A stretch of 64,000 nucleotides of DNA from Gemmiger gallinarum. Lineage in GTDB: Bacteria > Bacillota > Clostridia > Oscillospirales > Ruminococcaceae. Made by a program: the position numbers and the translations under genes. The notes below the pieces were generated by a model. That model was given only the letters and a program-made list of their open reading frames with translations. It ran no database searches and was not told where the DNA came from. Every line of letters begins with the position of its first letter. Positions within the stretch are counted from its first letter, which is position 1. The stretch spans positions 1,054,001 through 1,118,000 of the forward strand of contig NZ_JADCKC010000001.1 of the NCBI RefSeq assembly GCF_014982805.1. Direction: 5' to 3'. Positions 45,718-54,164 of this stretch are shown here, in pieces.

Positions 45718-45722
45718 ATATG
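45393..45722 (-). ncRNA. T-box leader of cstA, probably leucine-specific
   Basis: On the minus strand the T-box bulge sequence GAAGTGGTATCGCGG (45469-45483) has TGGT to bind an ACCA tRNA end. A terminator (45446-45460 with 45401-45415, then TTTCGTTT) can be replaced by the antiterminator. Stem I base: CCGCGGC helix (45683-45690 with 45628-45635) and CGGG/CCCG below it enclose a loop with ATGA on the 5' side and CCCTCA on the 3' side. Read with the rule that a purine follows the codon, the specifier is CTC (45623-45625), Leu; tRNA-Leu has A73, fitting TGGT. Confidence 0.82.
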
Positions 45723-45728
45723 GCTAAT

Positions 45729-45757
45729 ACTTTAGTCCCCTGATTTGCGGTTGTCAA
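45729..45757 (-). promoter_or_regulatory. Promoter of the cstA leader
   Basis: On the minus strand TTGACA (45752-45757), 17 bases, TAAAGT (45729-45734). Confidence 0.7.
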
Positions 45758-46252
45758 TAATTTCTTAACAATTTGTCGGTTTTTCTTTAGCGTCCTAAAT
45801 CAGTTCAGAGTTTTTATGCAAATTGTCAGATTTTTGTATTTTTATGGCGTACAGTTCTCCTCTTGTGTTTTTCTCCGGAAGGCGCCCTGCCCGGACGCCA
45901 ACTGCTTTAAGCGGGTTTTCTGCACAATCTGCGCTGTCCCTGTCCCCACACATCCGGCTTTTTTCTTCCTGCGGAACGCTTCCGGTGCCTTGCCGCCGAA
46001 AGGCCGCCCGTCAGACGCCGCCCTCTCCCCTGCACAGCGGCTTGCCCTCTTTCCTGACAAAGACTTATATAGAGAGAAAGGACGATCTTTCCTGCCGGAT
46101 TGTTCCCCCTTGCCGGCCGGAATCTGTGAGATTTCGGCCGTTCCGCCAGCATTGTTTGAAAAATCGAGTTTGAGAAAACCGGAGCAAGAGAGAGAAAACA
46201 AGAGCATTCGTGAGCTTGTACAGGATAAATTAAAAAAATCAGCTTTCACCTA
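45758..46252. other. Intergenic stretch without recognised features
   Basis: About 500 bases between the cstA promoter and the rplM promoter. Reading frames exist on both strands but lack ribosome sites and plausible protein composition. Pyrimidine-rich on the plus strand. No RNA family recognised. Confidence 0.4.
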
Positions 46253-46281
46253 TTGACGAAAGAGCGCAGATTTGCTATAAT
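46253..46281 (+). promoter_or_regulatory. Promoter of rplM-rpsI
   Basis: TTGACG (46253-46258), 17 bases, TATAAT (46276-46281): close to consensus as expected for a ribosomal-protein operon. Confidence 0.85.
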
Positions 46282-46289
46282 CACACTTG

Positions 46290-46374
46290 CGCAAAACGGC
46301 GCGGCCCATCGCGCCGCGCTTGACGATAGGTCCGGGGCCTTCCCGGCCCTGGAATTTGGATGGAGGTTTACATT
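46290..46374 (+). promoter_or_regulatory. Structured rplM leader
   Basis: Two hairpins (CGGCGCG/CGCGCCG at 46297-46316; CCGGGGCC/GGCCCTGG at 46332-46352) precede the ribosome site GGAGG. Firmicute rplM genes often carry an L13-binding leader of two hairpins; similarity in detail was not tested. Confidence 0.45.
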
Positions 46375-46806
46375 ATGAGCACTACTCTCGCAAAGCCCGC
46401 AGAGATGGCTGACCGCAAGTGGTATGTGATCGACGCCGCGGGCAAGCCCCTCGGCCGCGTTGCTGCCAAGGCTGCCGTGCTGCTGCGCGGCAAGGATAAA
46501 GTCACGTTCACCCCGAACGTTGACTGCGGTGACCATGTCATCATCATCAACTGTGACGAGGCGGTTCTGACCGGCAAGAAGCTGGAGAAGAAGTTCCACC
46601 GCACCCATTCGCTGTACATCGGCGGCCTCAAGGAGACCCAGTACAAGAAGCTGATGGCCGAGAACAGCGACAAGGCCATGACCTACGCCGTTAAGGGTAT
46701 GATCCCCTCCAACACCATCGGCGCCAAGGCCCTCACCCGCCTGCACTGCTACAAGACCTCTGAGCATGCCCATGCTGCCCAGAAGCCCGAAGCTGTCGAA
46801 CTTTGA
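46375..46806 (+). CDS. rplM: 50S ribosomal protein L13
   Basis: A 143-residue L13. [40 protein letters not shown] and the C-terminal [19 protein letters not shown] are family signatures. The ATG at 46375 follows GGAGG; an in-frame ATG five codons earlier overlaps that site. First gene of the L13-S9 operon. Confidence 0.97.
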   Translation: MSTTLAKPAEMADRKWYVIDAAGKPLGRVAAKAAVLLRGKDKVTFTPNVDCGDHVIIINCDEAVLTGKKLEKKFHRTHSLYIGGLKETQYKKLMAENSDKAMTYAVKGMIPSNTIGAKALTRLHCYKTSEHAHAAQKPEAVEL

Positions 46807-46823
46807 TAGGGAGGCAATCGAAT

Positions 46824-47222
46824 ATGTACGAGACAAAACCTTACTTCTACGGCACCGGTCGTCGTAAGCATTCCGTTGCCCGCGTCCGCGTTTACAATGG
46901 CACCGGCAAGGTCACCATCAACGGCCGCGATATCGAGGATTACTTCGGCCTCGACACCCTGAAGCTGCTGGTCCGCAGCCCGCTGGTCCTCACCGAGACC
47001 GACGGCAAGTTTGATGTTGTCGTCAACGTTATCGGCGGCGGCTGCTCCGGCCAGGCTGGCGCAATCCGCCACGGCCTGTCCCGCGCCCTGCTGCAGTACG
47101 ATCCGGCTCTGCGTCCCGCCCTCAAGAAGGCTGGCTTCCTGACCCGCGATCCTCGTATGAAAGAGCGTAAGAAATACGGCCTCAAGGCTGCCCGTCGCGC
47201 TCCGCAGTTCAGCAAGCGCTGA
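46824..47222 (+). CDS. rpsI: 30S ribosomal protein S9
   Basis: A 132-residue S9. [23 protein letters not shown] at the start and [14 protein letters not shown] at the end, whose KR tail reaches the P-site tRNA. Follows rplM by 17 bases with AGGGAGG. The 3' end of rpsI is a known integration target for conjugative elements, and mobile DNA begins just downstream here. Confidence 0.97.
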   Translation: MYETKPYFYGTGRRKHSVARVRVYNGTGKVTINGRDIEDYFGLDTLKLLVRSPLVLTETDGKFDVVVNVIGGGCSGQAGAIRHGLSRALLQYDPALRPALKKAGFLTRDPRMKERKKYGLKAARRAPQFSKR

Positions 47223-47241
47223 TCAACGCCCCAAAAGCATC

Positions 47242-47279
47242 AAAAAAGCTCGGAAAACCGCGGTTTTCCGGGCTTTTTC
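47242..47279 (+). terminator. Terminator of rplM-rpsI
   Basis: AAAAAGCTCGGAAAACC pairs with GGTTTTCCGGGCTTTTT (one G-U) with a two-base GC centre. Confidence 0.9.
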
Positions 47280-47345
47280 TATTTCAAAAGTTCTGTCTCG
47301 TTTGACGAATTTTGGAGTAGTCTGACCCGTTTTGAACCAATTTTT

Positions 47346-47408
47346 ATGGGTTAAATAAAGGACAACCGCCCCAAAAATGAGGGCTAATGGGTTAAATCAT
47401 AGGACAAC
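47346..47408 (+). repeat. Pair of near-identical 21-22 base direct repeats
   Basis: ATGGGTTAAATAAAGGACAAC at 47346 is repeated at 47387 with TAAATCATAGG in the middle. They are 41 bases apart, at the left end of the element. Possible integrase arm sites or partition/replication iterons. Confidence 0.5.
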
Positions 47409-47491
47409 TTTTTTGCCCCTTGACCCACCCCGAAGGTCATTTTTGTCTTTTGGCCTCTCTGCATTTTTATGCAAAATCGGTTTGGCATAGT

Positions 47492-47520
47492 TTGACCAAA
47501 TCTGAACAAATGAATATGAT
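47492..47520 (+). promoter_or_regulatory. Promoter upstream of the parA leader
   Basis: TTGACC (47492-47497), 17 bases, TATGAT (47515-47520). The start site would be just before the hairpin at 47530. Confidence 0.6.
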
Positions 47521-47529
47521 TTTATTGCG

Positions 47530-47561
47530 AAAGCGCTCAGTGTTCCTGCTGGGCGCTTTTT
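47530..47561 (+). terminator. Leader terminator, target of the group II intron
   Basis: AAGCGCTCAG pairs with CTGGGCGCTT (one G-U) and is followed by T-run, about ten bases downstream of the promoter. Confidence 0.75.
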
Positions 47562-47564
47562 GCA

Positions 47565-49487
47565 GTGCGCCCGGCATGGGCAATAACTTGGTGGTGAAAG
47601 TCCACTACAGACTTGGCAGTAGGAACTGTTAGCCGAAGGCAAGGGTGTCCATCGCAAGGTGGAATCTGAAGGAAGCCGGATGTGGAGGCTGTGAAGTGCC
47701 TCTGCGGGCAAACTCCCGGTCTGACGAACAGAAACCGCATAGGAGGCAATGCAAAGCGGACGAGTCTGCTGCACAAGACAAAGTCCAATACTGCCCGAAC
47801 TTTGCATTGTAAATGCGGCAGATATATGGGAGGAAGGTTATTGCTCTTACCCGGGGAGATCTTACGGACGCAGAAGTAGGGAGAAAAAAATCTGAACCTG
47901 CGGAGTAAAGCTTGCCGTAAGAAGTCAGCAGAGGCCATAGTACCGGAAAAAAAAACGGGAAGGGCTGAACAATCGTAAGTCTTGAGTACAATACCGGAAG
48001 AAGGACTGGTGCCATGACAGCAAAATACCGAAAGGGCTTCGTGCAGAGGGATAGCGTGGAACGTGAAGAGTATGCAAAAGTGCCGAGTGCCAGCCCTGGG
48101 GAAGGGAAAGAAAGAGACGGTGCAGAGAACCTGCTGGAGCGGATTCTGGACAGGAACAACCTGAACAGAGCGTACAAGCAGGTCAAACGCAACCATGGAG
48201 CAGCTGGTATCGACGGAATGACCGTAGAGCAGGCCTTGCCGTGGCTACGGGAACACAGAGCGGAATTGCTTCAAAGCATCCTGGAGGGAAAATACACCCC
48301 ATCCCCGGTGCGGCGAAAGGAAATCCCGAAACCAGACGGAGGTGTGCGCAAGTTGGGCATCCCAACGGTGGTAGACCGGATCATCCAGCAAGCTATTGCC
48401 CAACAGCTACAGCCAATCTATGAACCGCTGTTCTCGGATGCAAGTTACGGCTACCGTCCGAGAAGAAGCGGACAGCAAGCGGTGCGCCAGGTGAAGAAAT
48501 ACGCAGAACAAGGTTACACCTACGCCGTAGAAGTGGACTTGTCCAAATATTTTGACACGCTGAACCACGAATTGCTGATGGAACTGCTGCGGAAACAAAT
48601 CCACGACAGACGGGTAACGGGGTTGATTAAGAAGTATCTGAAAGCCGGTGTCATGGAGAATGGTGTCACAACCAGAACGAGGGAGGGTTCTCCACAGGGA
48701 GGCCCTCTATCTCCGCTGTTAGCAAACATCTACCTGAACGAGTTCGACCAGGAAATGGCCAAACGTGGCGTGAAGGTGGTGCGCTATGCGGATGACATCG
48801 TGGTGGTGACCAAAAGCAAACGGGCAGCGGAGCACATGCTGGAATCCTGCCGAAAGGTCCTGGAGGGGAAACTGAAACTGACTATGAATCTTCAAAAGAG
48901 CAAGGTGGTTAGTCTTTTCTCCAACCGTAACTTCAAGTTTCTGGGCTGCTGTCTGGGGAAGAGTGGACGAGGAGTATATATCCGAGTTCATAGGAATTCC
49001 CTACAGAAAGCAAAACAGAAGCTGAGAGAGCTGACCGACAGGAGCCAGGGCAGAAATGTGCGCATGGTGATGGCAAAGGTGAAGGAGTTCATCCGAGGAT
49101 GGATTGGGTACTTCTACATCGCTGATATGAAGCGCACACTGCAACGCTGGAATGAATGGCTGCGGCGCAGAATTCGCATGTACATCTGGAAACAGTGGAA
49201 GAAGCCGAAAACCAGGGTGCAAAACCTACAGAAGTTAGGTATCCCTGCGTGGCAGGCCTACCAATGGGGGAATACCCGCCTGGGCTACTGGAGAGTGGCT
49301 GGAAGCGCAGTCCTCAGCCGTTCCATTACAAACGAAAAGCTCGCACTGGCCGGGTATTACAACTTTTCGGCACAGTACGAGCAAATTCGCAAACTGCACT
49401 TATGCGATTGAACCGCCGTGTACCGAACGGTACGCACGGTGGTGTGAGAGGACGGCTGCTCAACTAATGGGTAGCCTCCTACTCGAT
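47565..49487 (+). mobile_element. Group II intron (IIC-like)
   Basis: The 5' end is GTGCGCCCGG, the usual GUGYG start, four bases after the T-run of a terminator. EBS1 UGCAAAG (47750-47756) is complementary to the exon bases TTTTGCA before the cut. After the maturase gene, domain V is recognisable at 49411-49450 (CCGCCGTG with CACGGTGG, GAAC loop, CG bulge), and domain VI follows with GGCTGCTC/GGGTAGCC, ending near CTCGAT. A CGC-type triad and the position after a terminator point to class IIC. The 3' border is approximate. Confidence 0.82.
48014..49411 (+). CDS. ltrA: Group II intron reverse transcriptase/maturase
   Basis: A 465-residue intron-encoded protein. The reverse transcriptase has GAAGIDGMTVEQA, PKPDGGVRKLGIPTVVDRIIQQA, GYRPRRSGQQA, the catalytic VRYADDIVV, and REGSPQGGPLSPLLANIYL. 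The maturase X domain follows (from IRGWIGYFYIADMKRTLQRW). There is no HNH endonuclease domain at the C terminus, in line with terminator-targeting introns that use nicks at replication forks. The protein appears complete, so the intron may be active. Confidence 0.95.
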   Translation: MTAKYRKGFVQRDSVEREEYAKVPSASPGEGKERDGAENLLERILDRNNLNRAYKQVKRNHGAAGIDGMTVEQALPWLREHRAELLQSILEGKYTPSPVRRKEIPKPDGGVRKLGIPTVVDRIIQQAIAQQLQPIYEPLFSDASYGYRPRRSGQQAVRQVKKYAEQGYTYAVEVDLSKYFDTLNHELLMELLRKQIHDRRVTGLIKKYLKAGVMENGVTTRTREGSPQGGPLSPLLANIYLNEFDQEMAKRGVKVVRYADDIVVVTKSKRAAEHMLESCRKVLEGKLKLTMNLQKSKVVSLFSNRNFKFLGCCLGKSGRGVYIRVHRNSLQKAKQKLRELTDRSQGRNVRMVMAKVKEFIRGWIGYFYIADMKRTLQRWNEWLRRRIRMYIWKQWKKPKTRVQNLQKLGIPAWQAYQWGNTRLGYWRVAGSAVLSRSITNEKLALAGYYNFSAQYEQIRKLHLCD

Positions 49488-49515
49488 TTTCCGGGGACTA
49501 ATGTTCCGGGATCAG

Positions 49516-49559
49516 AAAAAGCCGTCACTCTTTTTTCAAGAAAGTAGTGGCGGCTTTTT
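49516..49559 (+). terminator. Second terminator in the parA leader
   Basis: AAAAAGCCGTCACT pairs with AGTGGCGGCTTTTT (one G-U). Only 46 bases separate it from parA and no promoter is visible in them. Confidence 0.75.
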
Positions 49560-49605
49560 CTATTTCCAGAACCAAACACGACAAACAGAAACGAGGTGAA
49601 ATACG

Positions 49606-50427
49606 ATGAACCCACAAATCATCGCCGTCGCCAACCAGAAGGGCGGCGTCGGCAAGACGACCACTTGTGCCAACTTAGGGATCGGGCTGGCGCAGGCCGG
49701 GAAGAAGGTGCTGCTGGTGGACGCCGATCCCCAGGCCAGCCTCACCATCAGCCTGGGCAACCCGCAGCCGGACAAGCTGCCCTTTACTCTGTCCGACGCG
49801 ATGGGCCGCATCCTCATGGACGAGCCGCTGCACCCCGGCGAGGGCATCCTGCACCACCCGGAGGGCGTGGACCTCATGCCCGCCGACATCCAGCTGTCCG
49901 GCATGGAGGTATCGCTGGTGAACGCCATGAGCCGAGAAACCGTCCTGCGGCAGTATCTGGACACCGTGAAGGGACAGTATTCCCATATCCTCATCGACTG
50001 CCAGCCCTCCCTGGGGATGCTTACGGTCAACGCGCTGGCGGCAGCCAACAGGATCATAGTCCCCGTCCAGGCGGAGTACTTGCCCGCCAAGGGCCTGGAA
50101 CAGCTGCTGTCCACCATCAGCAAGGTCAAGCGGCAGCTGAACCCCAAGCTCCAGATCGACGGCATCCTGCTGACGATGGTGGACAGCCGCACCAACTTTG
50201 CGAAAGAGATCGCCGCCCTGCTGCGGGAGACCTACGGCAGCAAAATCAAGGTGTTTGGCACCGAAATCCCCCACTCGGTCCGGGCAAAGGAAATCAGCGC
50301 CGAGGGCAAGAGTATCTTCGCCCATGACCCCGGCGGCAAAGTGGCCGAGGGCTACCGCAATCTGACGAAGGAGGTGTTGAAACTTGAAAAGCAGCGCGAA
50401 AAAAGTAGAGCTGGCCTCAGTCGATGA
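49606..50427 (+). CDS. parA: ParA-family partition ATPase
   Basis: A 273-residue ParA/Soj. The deviant Walker A is [16 protein letters not shown], followed by [12 protein letters not shown] and [19 protein letters not shown]; the P-loop signature Lys is present. It drives partition of the excised circular element with ParB. The ATG follows AGGTG. It overlaps parB by 44 bases. Confidence 0.93.
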   Translation: MNPQIIAVANQKGGVGKTTTCANLGIGLAQAGKKVLLVDADPQASLTISLGNPQPDKLPFTLSDAMGRILMDEPLHPGEGILHHPEGVDLMPADIQLSGMEVSLVNAMSRETVLRQYLDTVKGQYSHILIDCQPSLGMLTVNALAAANRIIVPVQAEYLPAKGLEQLLSTISKVKRQLNPKLQIDGILLTMVDSRTNFAKEIAALLRETYGSKIKVFGTEIPHSVRAKEISAEGKSIFAHDPGGKVAEGYRNLTKEVLKLEKQREKSRAGLSR

Positions 50428-51319
50428 CCTGTTTTCCACCGAGGAAAGCCGCGCCGATGCCCAGCGGGAGAAGGTTCTGGAAATTCCCTTGTCCGAGCTG
50501 CACCCGTTCAAGGACCACCCCTTCAAGGTCAAGGATGACGAGGCCATGATGGAGACCGCAGACAGCATCCGGCAGTACGGCGTGCTGGTCCCGGCCATTG
50601 CCCGCCCGGACCCAAACGGCGGCTATGAACTGGTTGCCGGGCACCGGCGTCACCGGGCCAGTGAGCTGGCTGGCAAGGATACCATGCCGGTCATTGTCCG
50701 CGACCTGGACGACGACCAGGCCACCATTATCATGGTTGACAGCAATTTGCAGCGAGAAAGCCTGCTCCCCAGTGAGCGGGCTTTTGCTTATAAGATGAAG
50801 CTGGAGGCCATGAAAAGGCAGGCCGGACGTCCTTCTAAAAATTCCGCCCAACTTGGGCGGAATTTCGATGGCAAGGAATCCAGAGAAATTTTGGCAGAGC
50901 AGGTTGGGCAGAGCCGCAACCAGATTTCACGATACATCCGCCTCACCGAGCTGATCCCCGAACTGCTGGACATGGTGGACGAGAAGAAAATCGCCTTCAA
51001 CCCGGCCTACGAGCTGTCCTTCCTCAAAAAAGAGGAACAGGTGGATTTGCTGGACGCGATGGACAGCGAACAGGCCACGCCGTCGCTTTCCCAGGCCCAG
51101 CGGCTGAAAAAGTACAGCCAGGAGGGGCACCTGACCCTCGACATGATGCGGGTCATCATGGGGGAAGAAAAGAAAAGCGACCTGGACAAGATCACCTTCA
51201 CCAGCGACACCCTGCGCAAATATTTTCCCCGGAGCTATACGCCCCAGCGGATGCAGGAGACCATCATCAAGCTGCTGGAACAGTGGCAGCGCAAGCGCCA
51301 GCAACAGCACGAACGCTGA
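50384..51319 (+). CDS. parB: ParB-family partition protein
   Basis: A 311-residue ParB/RepB-like protein. The N-terminal CTP-binding ParB/Srx domain has [17 protein letters not shown]; a helix-turn-helix ([20 protein letters not shown]) lies near residue 175. The tail ([16 protein letters not shown]) is basic. The start is a TTG with AAGGAGGTG nine bases upstream. parS was not found by eye. Confidence 0.9.
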   Translation: MKSSAKKVELASVDDLFSTEESRADAQREKVLEIPLSELHPFKDHPFKVKDDEAMMETADSIRQYGVLVPAIARPDPNGGYELVAGHRRHRASELAGKDTMPVIVRDLDDDQATIIMVDSNLQRESLLPSERAFAYKMKLEAMKRQAGRPSKNSAQLGRNFDGKESREILAEQVGQSRNQISRYIRLTELIPELLDMVDEKKIAFNPAYELSFLKKEEQVDLLDAMDSEQATPSLSQAQRLKKYSQEGHLTLDMMRVIMGEEKKSDLDKITFTSDTLRKYFPRSYTPQRMQETIIKLLEQWQRKRQQQHER

Positions 51320-51333
51320 GAGAGGAGTTGCCT

Positions 51334-51609
51334 ATGAGGGATATTTCAGCCCGCGAGCTGAAAGGACATAACATTTTGGCTGTGGAGCGTTTTCGGGACA
51401 ATACCCGCTGGATGATTGAGTTTTCCGTCCTGCGCCCCGGCTCCTACGGCAGCCCCGGCGATGAAATGCGGCTGTTTCTCACCGAGGACGGCTACCGGCA
51501 GGCCCTGGACGCCCAGCACAGCCAACAGATCAAAATTAAGCGGTATGCCCACGTTGTCGAGGGGCATATCCTCGATTTCAAGCCAAAAAAGAAACGCCGT
51601 CACTCGTAA
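51334..51609 (+). CDS. Small conserved element protein, unknown
   Basis: A 91-residue protein starting MRDISARELKGHNILAVERF, beta-rich in the middle and ending in a run of Lys/Arg (PKKKRRHS), suggesting nucleic acid or partner binding. ATG 51334 follows GAGAGGAG. Sits between parB and the DUF6017 gene, so probably part of the partition/replication module. No family recognised. Confidence 0.6.
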   Translation: MRDISARELKGHNILAVERFRDNTRWMIEFSVLRPGSYGSPGDEMRLFLTEDGYRQALDAQHSQQIKIKRYAHVVEGHILDFKPKKKRRHS

Positions 51610-51639
51610 ACCCACCATCTGCCAAGAAAGGAATGAACT

Positions 51640-51825
51640 ATGTGTACCGTTAGAGAGATTCAAGAGGCCATCCGCGAACACTGCCAATCCCAGCATGACA
51701 TGGAAAGCACTGAGATCGACCGGGTGATGCAACGCCTGCCCTTTGTGAGTGAGCAGGACGTTTTTACCCGGCCCCCTGTGCCAAAGCCGCCTTATTCCTG
51801 GCGCAGCCGGAAATATCGCACCTGA
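51640..51825 (+). CDS. Small element protein, unknown
   Basis: A 61-residue protein (MCTVREIQEAIREHCQSQHD at the start, Pro-rich tail). AAGAAAGGAA upstream of the ATG makes it translatable, and it lies in line with its neighbours. No motif recognised. Confidence 0.5.
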   Translation: MCTVREIQEAIREHCQSQHDMESTEIDRVMQRLPFVSEQDVFTRPPVPKPPYSWRSRKYRT

Positions 51826-51890
51826 CCGCCGCAGTCTTTTTGAAAGATTGCGGCTTTTTTCATGCCATAAATGCCGAGAGGAGTGATGAA

Positions 51891-52769
51891 ATGGCCGTTT
51901 TTCGTATTGAACGGACCCGTGATTATACCGTTATGAGCAACCACCACCTGCGCGACAAGGCGCTGTCGCTGAAATCCAAGGGGCTTTTGTCCATGATGCT
52001 GTCCTTGCCGGAGGACTGGAACTACACCACCCGCGGCCTCGCCAAAATCTGCAAGGAGGGCGTGGACGCCATCGGCGGGGCGCTGCGGGAGCTGGAAAGC
52101 GCCGGGTACATCGTCCGCCACCAGATGCGGGACCGGCAGGGCCGCATCAGCGACACCGAGTATGTCATCTATGAGCAGCCCCAGCCCAAAGCGTCGGATA
52201 CGCCCCAGCCGGATACGGCTTCACCAGATACGGAAAACCCGTATCTGGCTGACCCGGATACGGAAAAGCCCGCAGAATTAAATATAGAGAAATCAAAGAC
52301 CCAAAAACAAATAACGGATGTACCAAGTACCGATTCCATTCCCTTCCGGGGATTTGCGGCGGCCAGGCCGCCGGAACGGAAAGGACGGGATGCGATGTCG
52401 GTGGAAGAAATGGAGAGTTATCGGGATTTGGTGTTGGAGAACATCGAGTACGACCACCTGTGCCGGGAGTTTTCGACCTACCGGGAGGATCTGGACGAGA
52501 TCGTGGAGCTGATCGTGGAAACGGTCTGCGCCAGACGCAAGACCACCCGCATTGCCGGGGCGGACTTCCCCCATGAGGTGGTGCGGTCCCGGTTCCTGAA
52601 GCTGGACAGCTCCCACATCGAGTTCGTCATGGAGTGCCTGCACAACAACACCACCGAGGTCCGCAACATCAAGCAGTACCTGCTGACCGTGCTGTTCAAC
52701 GCGCCCACCACCATGAGCAACCACTACACGGCCCAGGTCAACCACGATATGCACGCAGGCGGCTGGTAA
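51891..52769 (+). CDS. DUF6017-type helix-turn-helix protein
   Basis: A 292-residue protein. The N-terminal 100 residues are a winged helix of the RepA/DnaD-like kind (MSNHHLRDKALSLKSKGLLSMMLSLPEDWNYTTRGLAKICKEG). A variable, Pro/Thr-rich linker (about 105-165) follows, and the C-terminal part (EEMESYRDLVLENIEYDHLC to FVMECLHNNTTEVRNIKQYLLTVLFNAP) is the domain I know as DUF6017. Such proteins precede the transfer genes in many Firmicute elements and are probably replication or regulatory proteins. ATG 51891 follows GAGAGGAG. Confidence 0.75.
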   Translation: MAVFRIERTRDYTVMSNHHLRDKALSLKSKGLLSMMLSLPEDWNYTTRGLAKICKEGVDAIGGALRELESAGYIVRHQMRDRQGRISDTEYVIYEQPQPKASDTPQPDTASPDTENPYLADPDTEKPAELNIEKSKTQKQITDVPSTDSIPFRGFAAARPPERKGRDAMSVEEMESYRDLVLENIEYDHLCREFSTYREDLDEIVELIVETVCARRKTTRIAGADFPHEVVRSRFLKLDSSHIEFVMECLHNNTTEVRNIKQYLLTVLFNAPTTMSNHYTAQVNHDMHAGGW

Positions 52770-52807
52770 TGGCCGCCTTTTTGCTGCACCGCCCAAGGAG
52801 GCACGAT

Positions 52808-53575
52808 ATGAACCAGATGGAAATTTTCAAAAACCCGGAGTTTGGCAGCATCCGCGTCATTGAGGAGGACGGCAAGTACCTGTTCTGCGGAACGGACGTA
52901 GCAACTGCGTTGGGATATACCAATCCCCGCAAGGCTGTCCGCGACCATACCCGCTGTGGAACGAAACGTTCCATAGGGGTCCAGACTGGCAAAAAGGCAG
53001 ACGGAACCCCCGCCGTACAGATGGTAGAGATGCTCTTTATCCCCGAAGGCGACGTTTACCGCCTCATCGTCCACAGCAAACTGCCCTCGGCGGAGCGGTT
53101 TGAACGCTGGGTGTTCGATGAAGTCCTGCCCACCATCCGCCAGCACGGGGCCTACCTCACCAGAGAAAAGCTGTGGGAGGTCGCCACTTCGCCGGAGGCG
53201 TTGCTGAAGCTCTGCTCCGACCTGCTGGCTGAGCGCGAGAAGAATGCGGCGCTGCAAGCAGACAACGCCCGGCTGCAAGGCAAGGCCGTCTACTACGACC
53301 TGTTTATTGACCTGCGCCACAGCACCAACCTGCGCACCACCGCCAAGGAGTTGGAGGTGCCGGAGCGGCGGTTCGTCCGTTTCCTGCTGGAACGCCGGTA
53401 CGTTTACCGCGCCCCCTCCGGCTGTGTGCTGCCCTACGCCAAGAGCGCCAACGATGGGCTGTTCTGCGTGAAGGATTTCTGCCGCAACGGCCACACTGGC
53501 TCTTACACGCTGGTGACGCCCAAGGGAAAGCTGCACTTTGCGGAACTGCGGTCGCTGATTCTGGTGACGGTATGA
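52808..53575 (+). CDS. Phage-type antirepressor (BRO-N plus KilAC)
   Basis: A 255-residue protein. Residues 8-110 form a BRO-N domain (GSIRVIEEDGKYLFCGTDVATALGYTNPRKAVRDH; FDEVLPTIRQHGAY). The C-terminal half is KilAC-like (TTAKELEVPERRFVRFLLERRYVYR; THGSYTLVTPKGKLHF-like end). Antirepressors block repressor proteins, so it may switch the element to transfer. ATG 52808 follows AAGGAGG. Confidence 0.85.
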   Translation: MNQMEIFKNPEFGSIRVIEEDGKYLFCGTDVATALGYTNPRKAVRDHTRCGTKRSIGVQTGKKADGTPAVQMVEMLFIPEGDVYRLIVHSKLPSAERFERWVFDEVLPTIRQHGAYLTREKLWEVATSPEALLKLCSDLLAEREKNAALQADNARLQGKAVYYDLFIDLRHSTNLRTTAKELEVPERRFVRFLLERRYVYRAPSGCVLPYAKSANDGLFCVKDFCRNGHTGSYTLVTPKGKLHFAELRSLILVTV

Positions 53576-53663
53576 CGGGCCGCCACCTGTTACGGCGGCT
53601 GGTGGTCCCGCCTTAGTATCAAGCGCCACCCCTGCAAAATCCGTGGAAAGGAGGCGATGACCT

Positions 53664-54164
53664 ATGCAGGAGGAAGTAGAAAACAGAACCTTGACGCTGG
53701 TTGTCAGCGGCACCAAGTTCACCGGGCGGCTGTTCAAAGCCGCCATATCCAAGTACATGGCCCACCGCAGGGAGAAAAAGCTGGAAAAGCAGCGCAGCCG
53801 AGATTCCCCCGTCACCCCCAAGGGCAAGCAGACCGTGAAGCAGCTCATCGGGCAGAACCAGGGCGTCTCCAACATCGAGATCAACGACCCGTCTATCCGG
53901 GACTTTGAGCGCATCGCCCGCAAGTACGGCGTGGACTATGCGGTGAAAAAGGACCGCAGCGCCTCGCCGCCCAAGTACCTAATCTTCTTCAAAGCCCGTG
54001 ACGCCGACGCCCTGACGGCGGCATTCTCGGAGTACACCCAGAAGAAGGTCAAGAAGGCCGATCGCAGCGAGCGCCCGTCCGTGCTGGCGAAGCTGGCCCA
54101 GTTCAAGGAGTTGCTCAAAAATACCGTGGTGGACCGCAGCCGCCGGAAGGAGCTGGAACGATGA
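53664..54164 (+). CDS. PcfB-family conjugation protein
   Basis: A 166-residue protein. LVVSGTKFTGRLFKAAISKYMAH and GKQTVKQLIGQNQGVSNIEI, then FERIARKYGVDYAVKKD are PcfB (DUF3801) patterns. PcfB binds the coupling protein and relaxosome in enterococcal pCF10. The stop overlaps the start of the coupling gene (ATGA), a usual arrangement. Confidence 0.85.
   Translation: MQEEVENRTLTLVVSGTKFTGRLFKAAISKYMAHRREKKLEKQRSRDSPVTPKGKQTVKQLIGQNQGVSNIEINDPSIRDFERIARKYGVDYAVKKDRSASPPKYLIFFKARDADALTAAFSEYTQKKVKKADRSERPSVLAKLAQFKELLKNTVVDRSRRKELER

Noticed and set aside
45816-46256. Open frame of 146 codons in the gap before rplM
   Set aside because: No ribosome site, Cys/Pro/Phe-rich composition and an equally long frame on the other strand; the end overlaps the rplM promoter.
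47346-47408. CRISPR-like array
   Set aside because: Only two repeats, no spacer series and no cas genes; treated as direct repeats of the mobile element.
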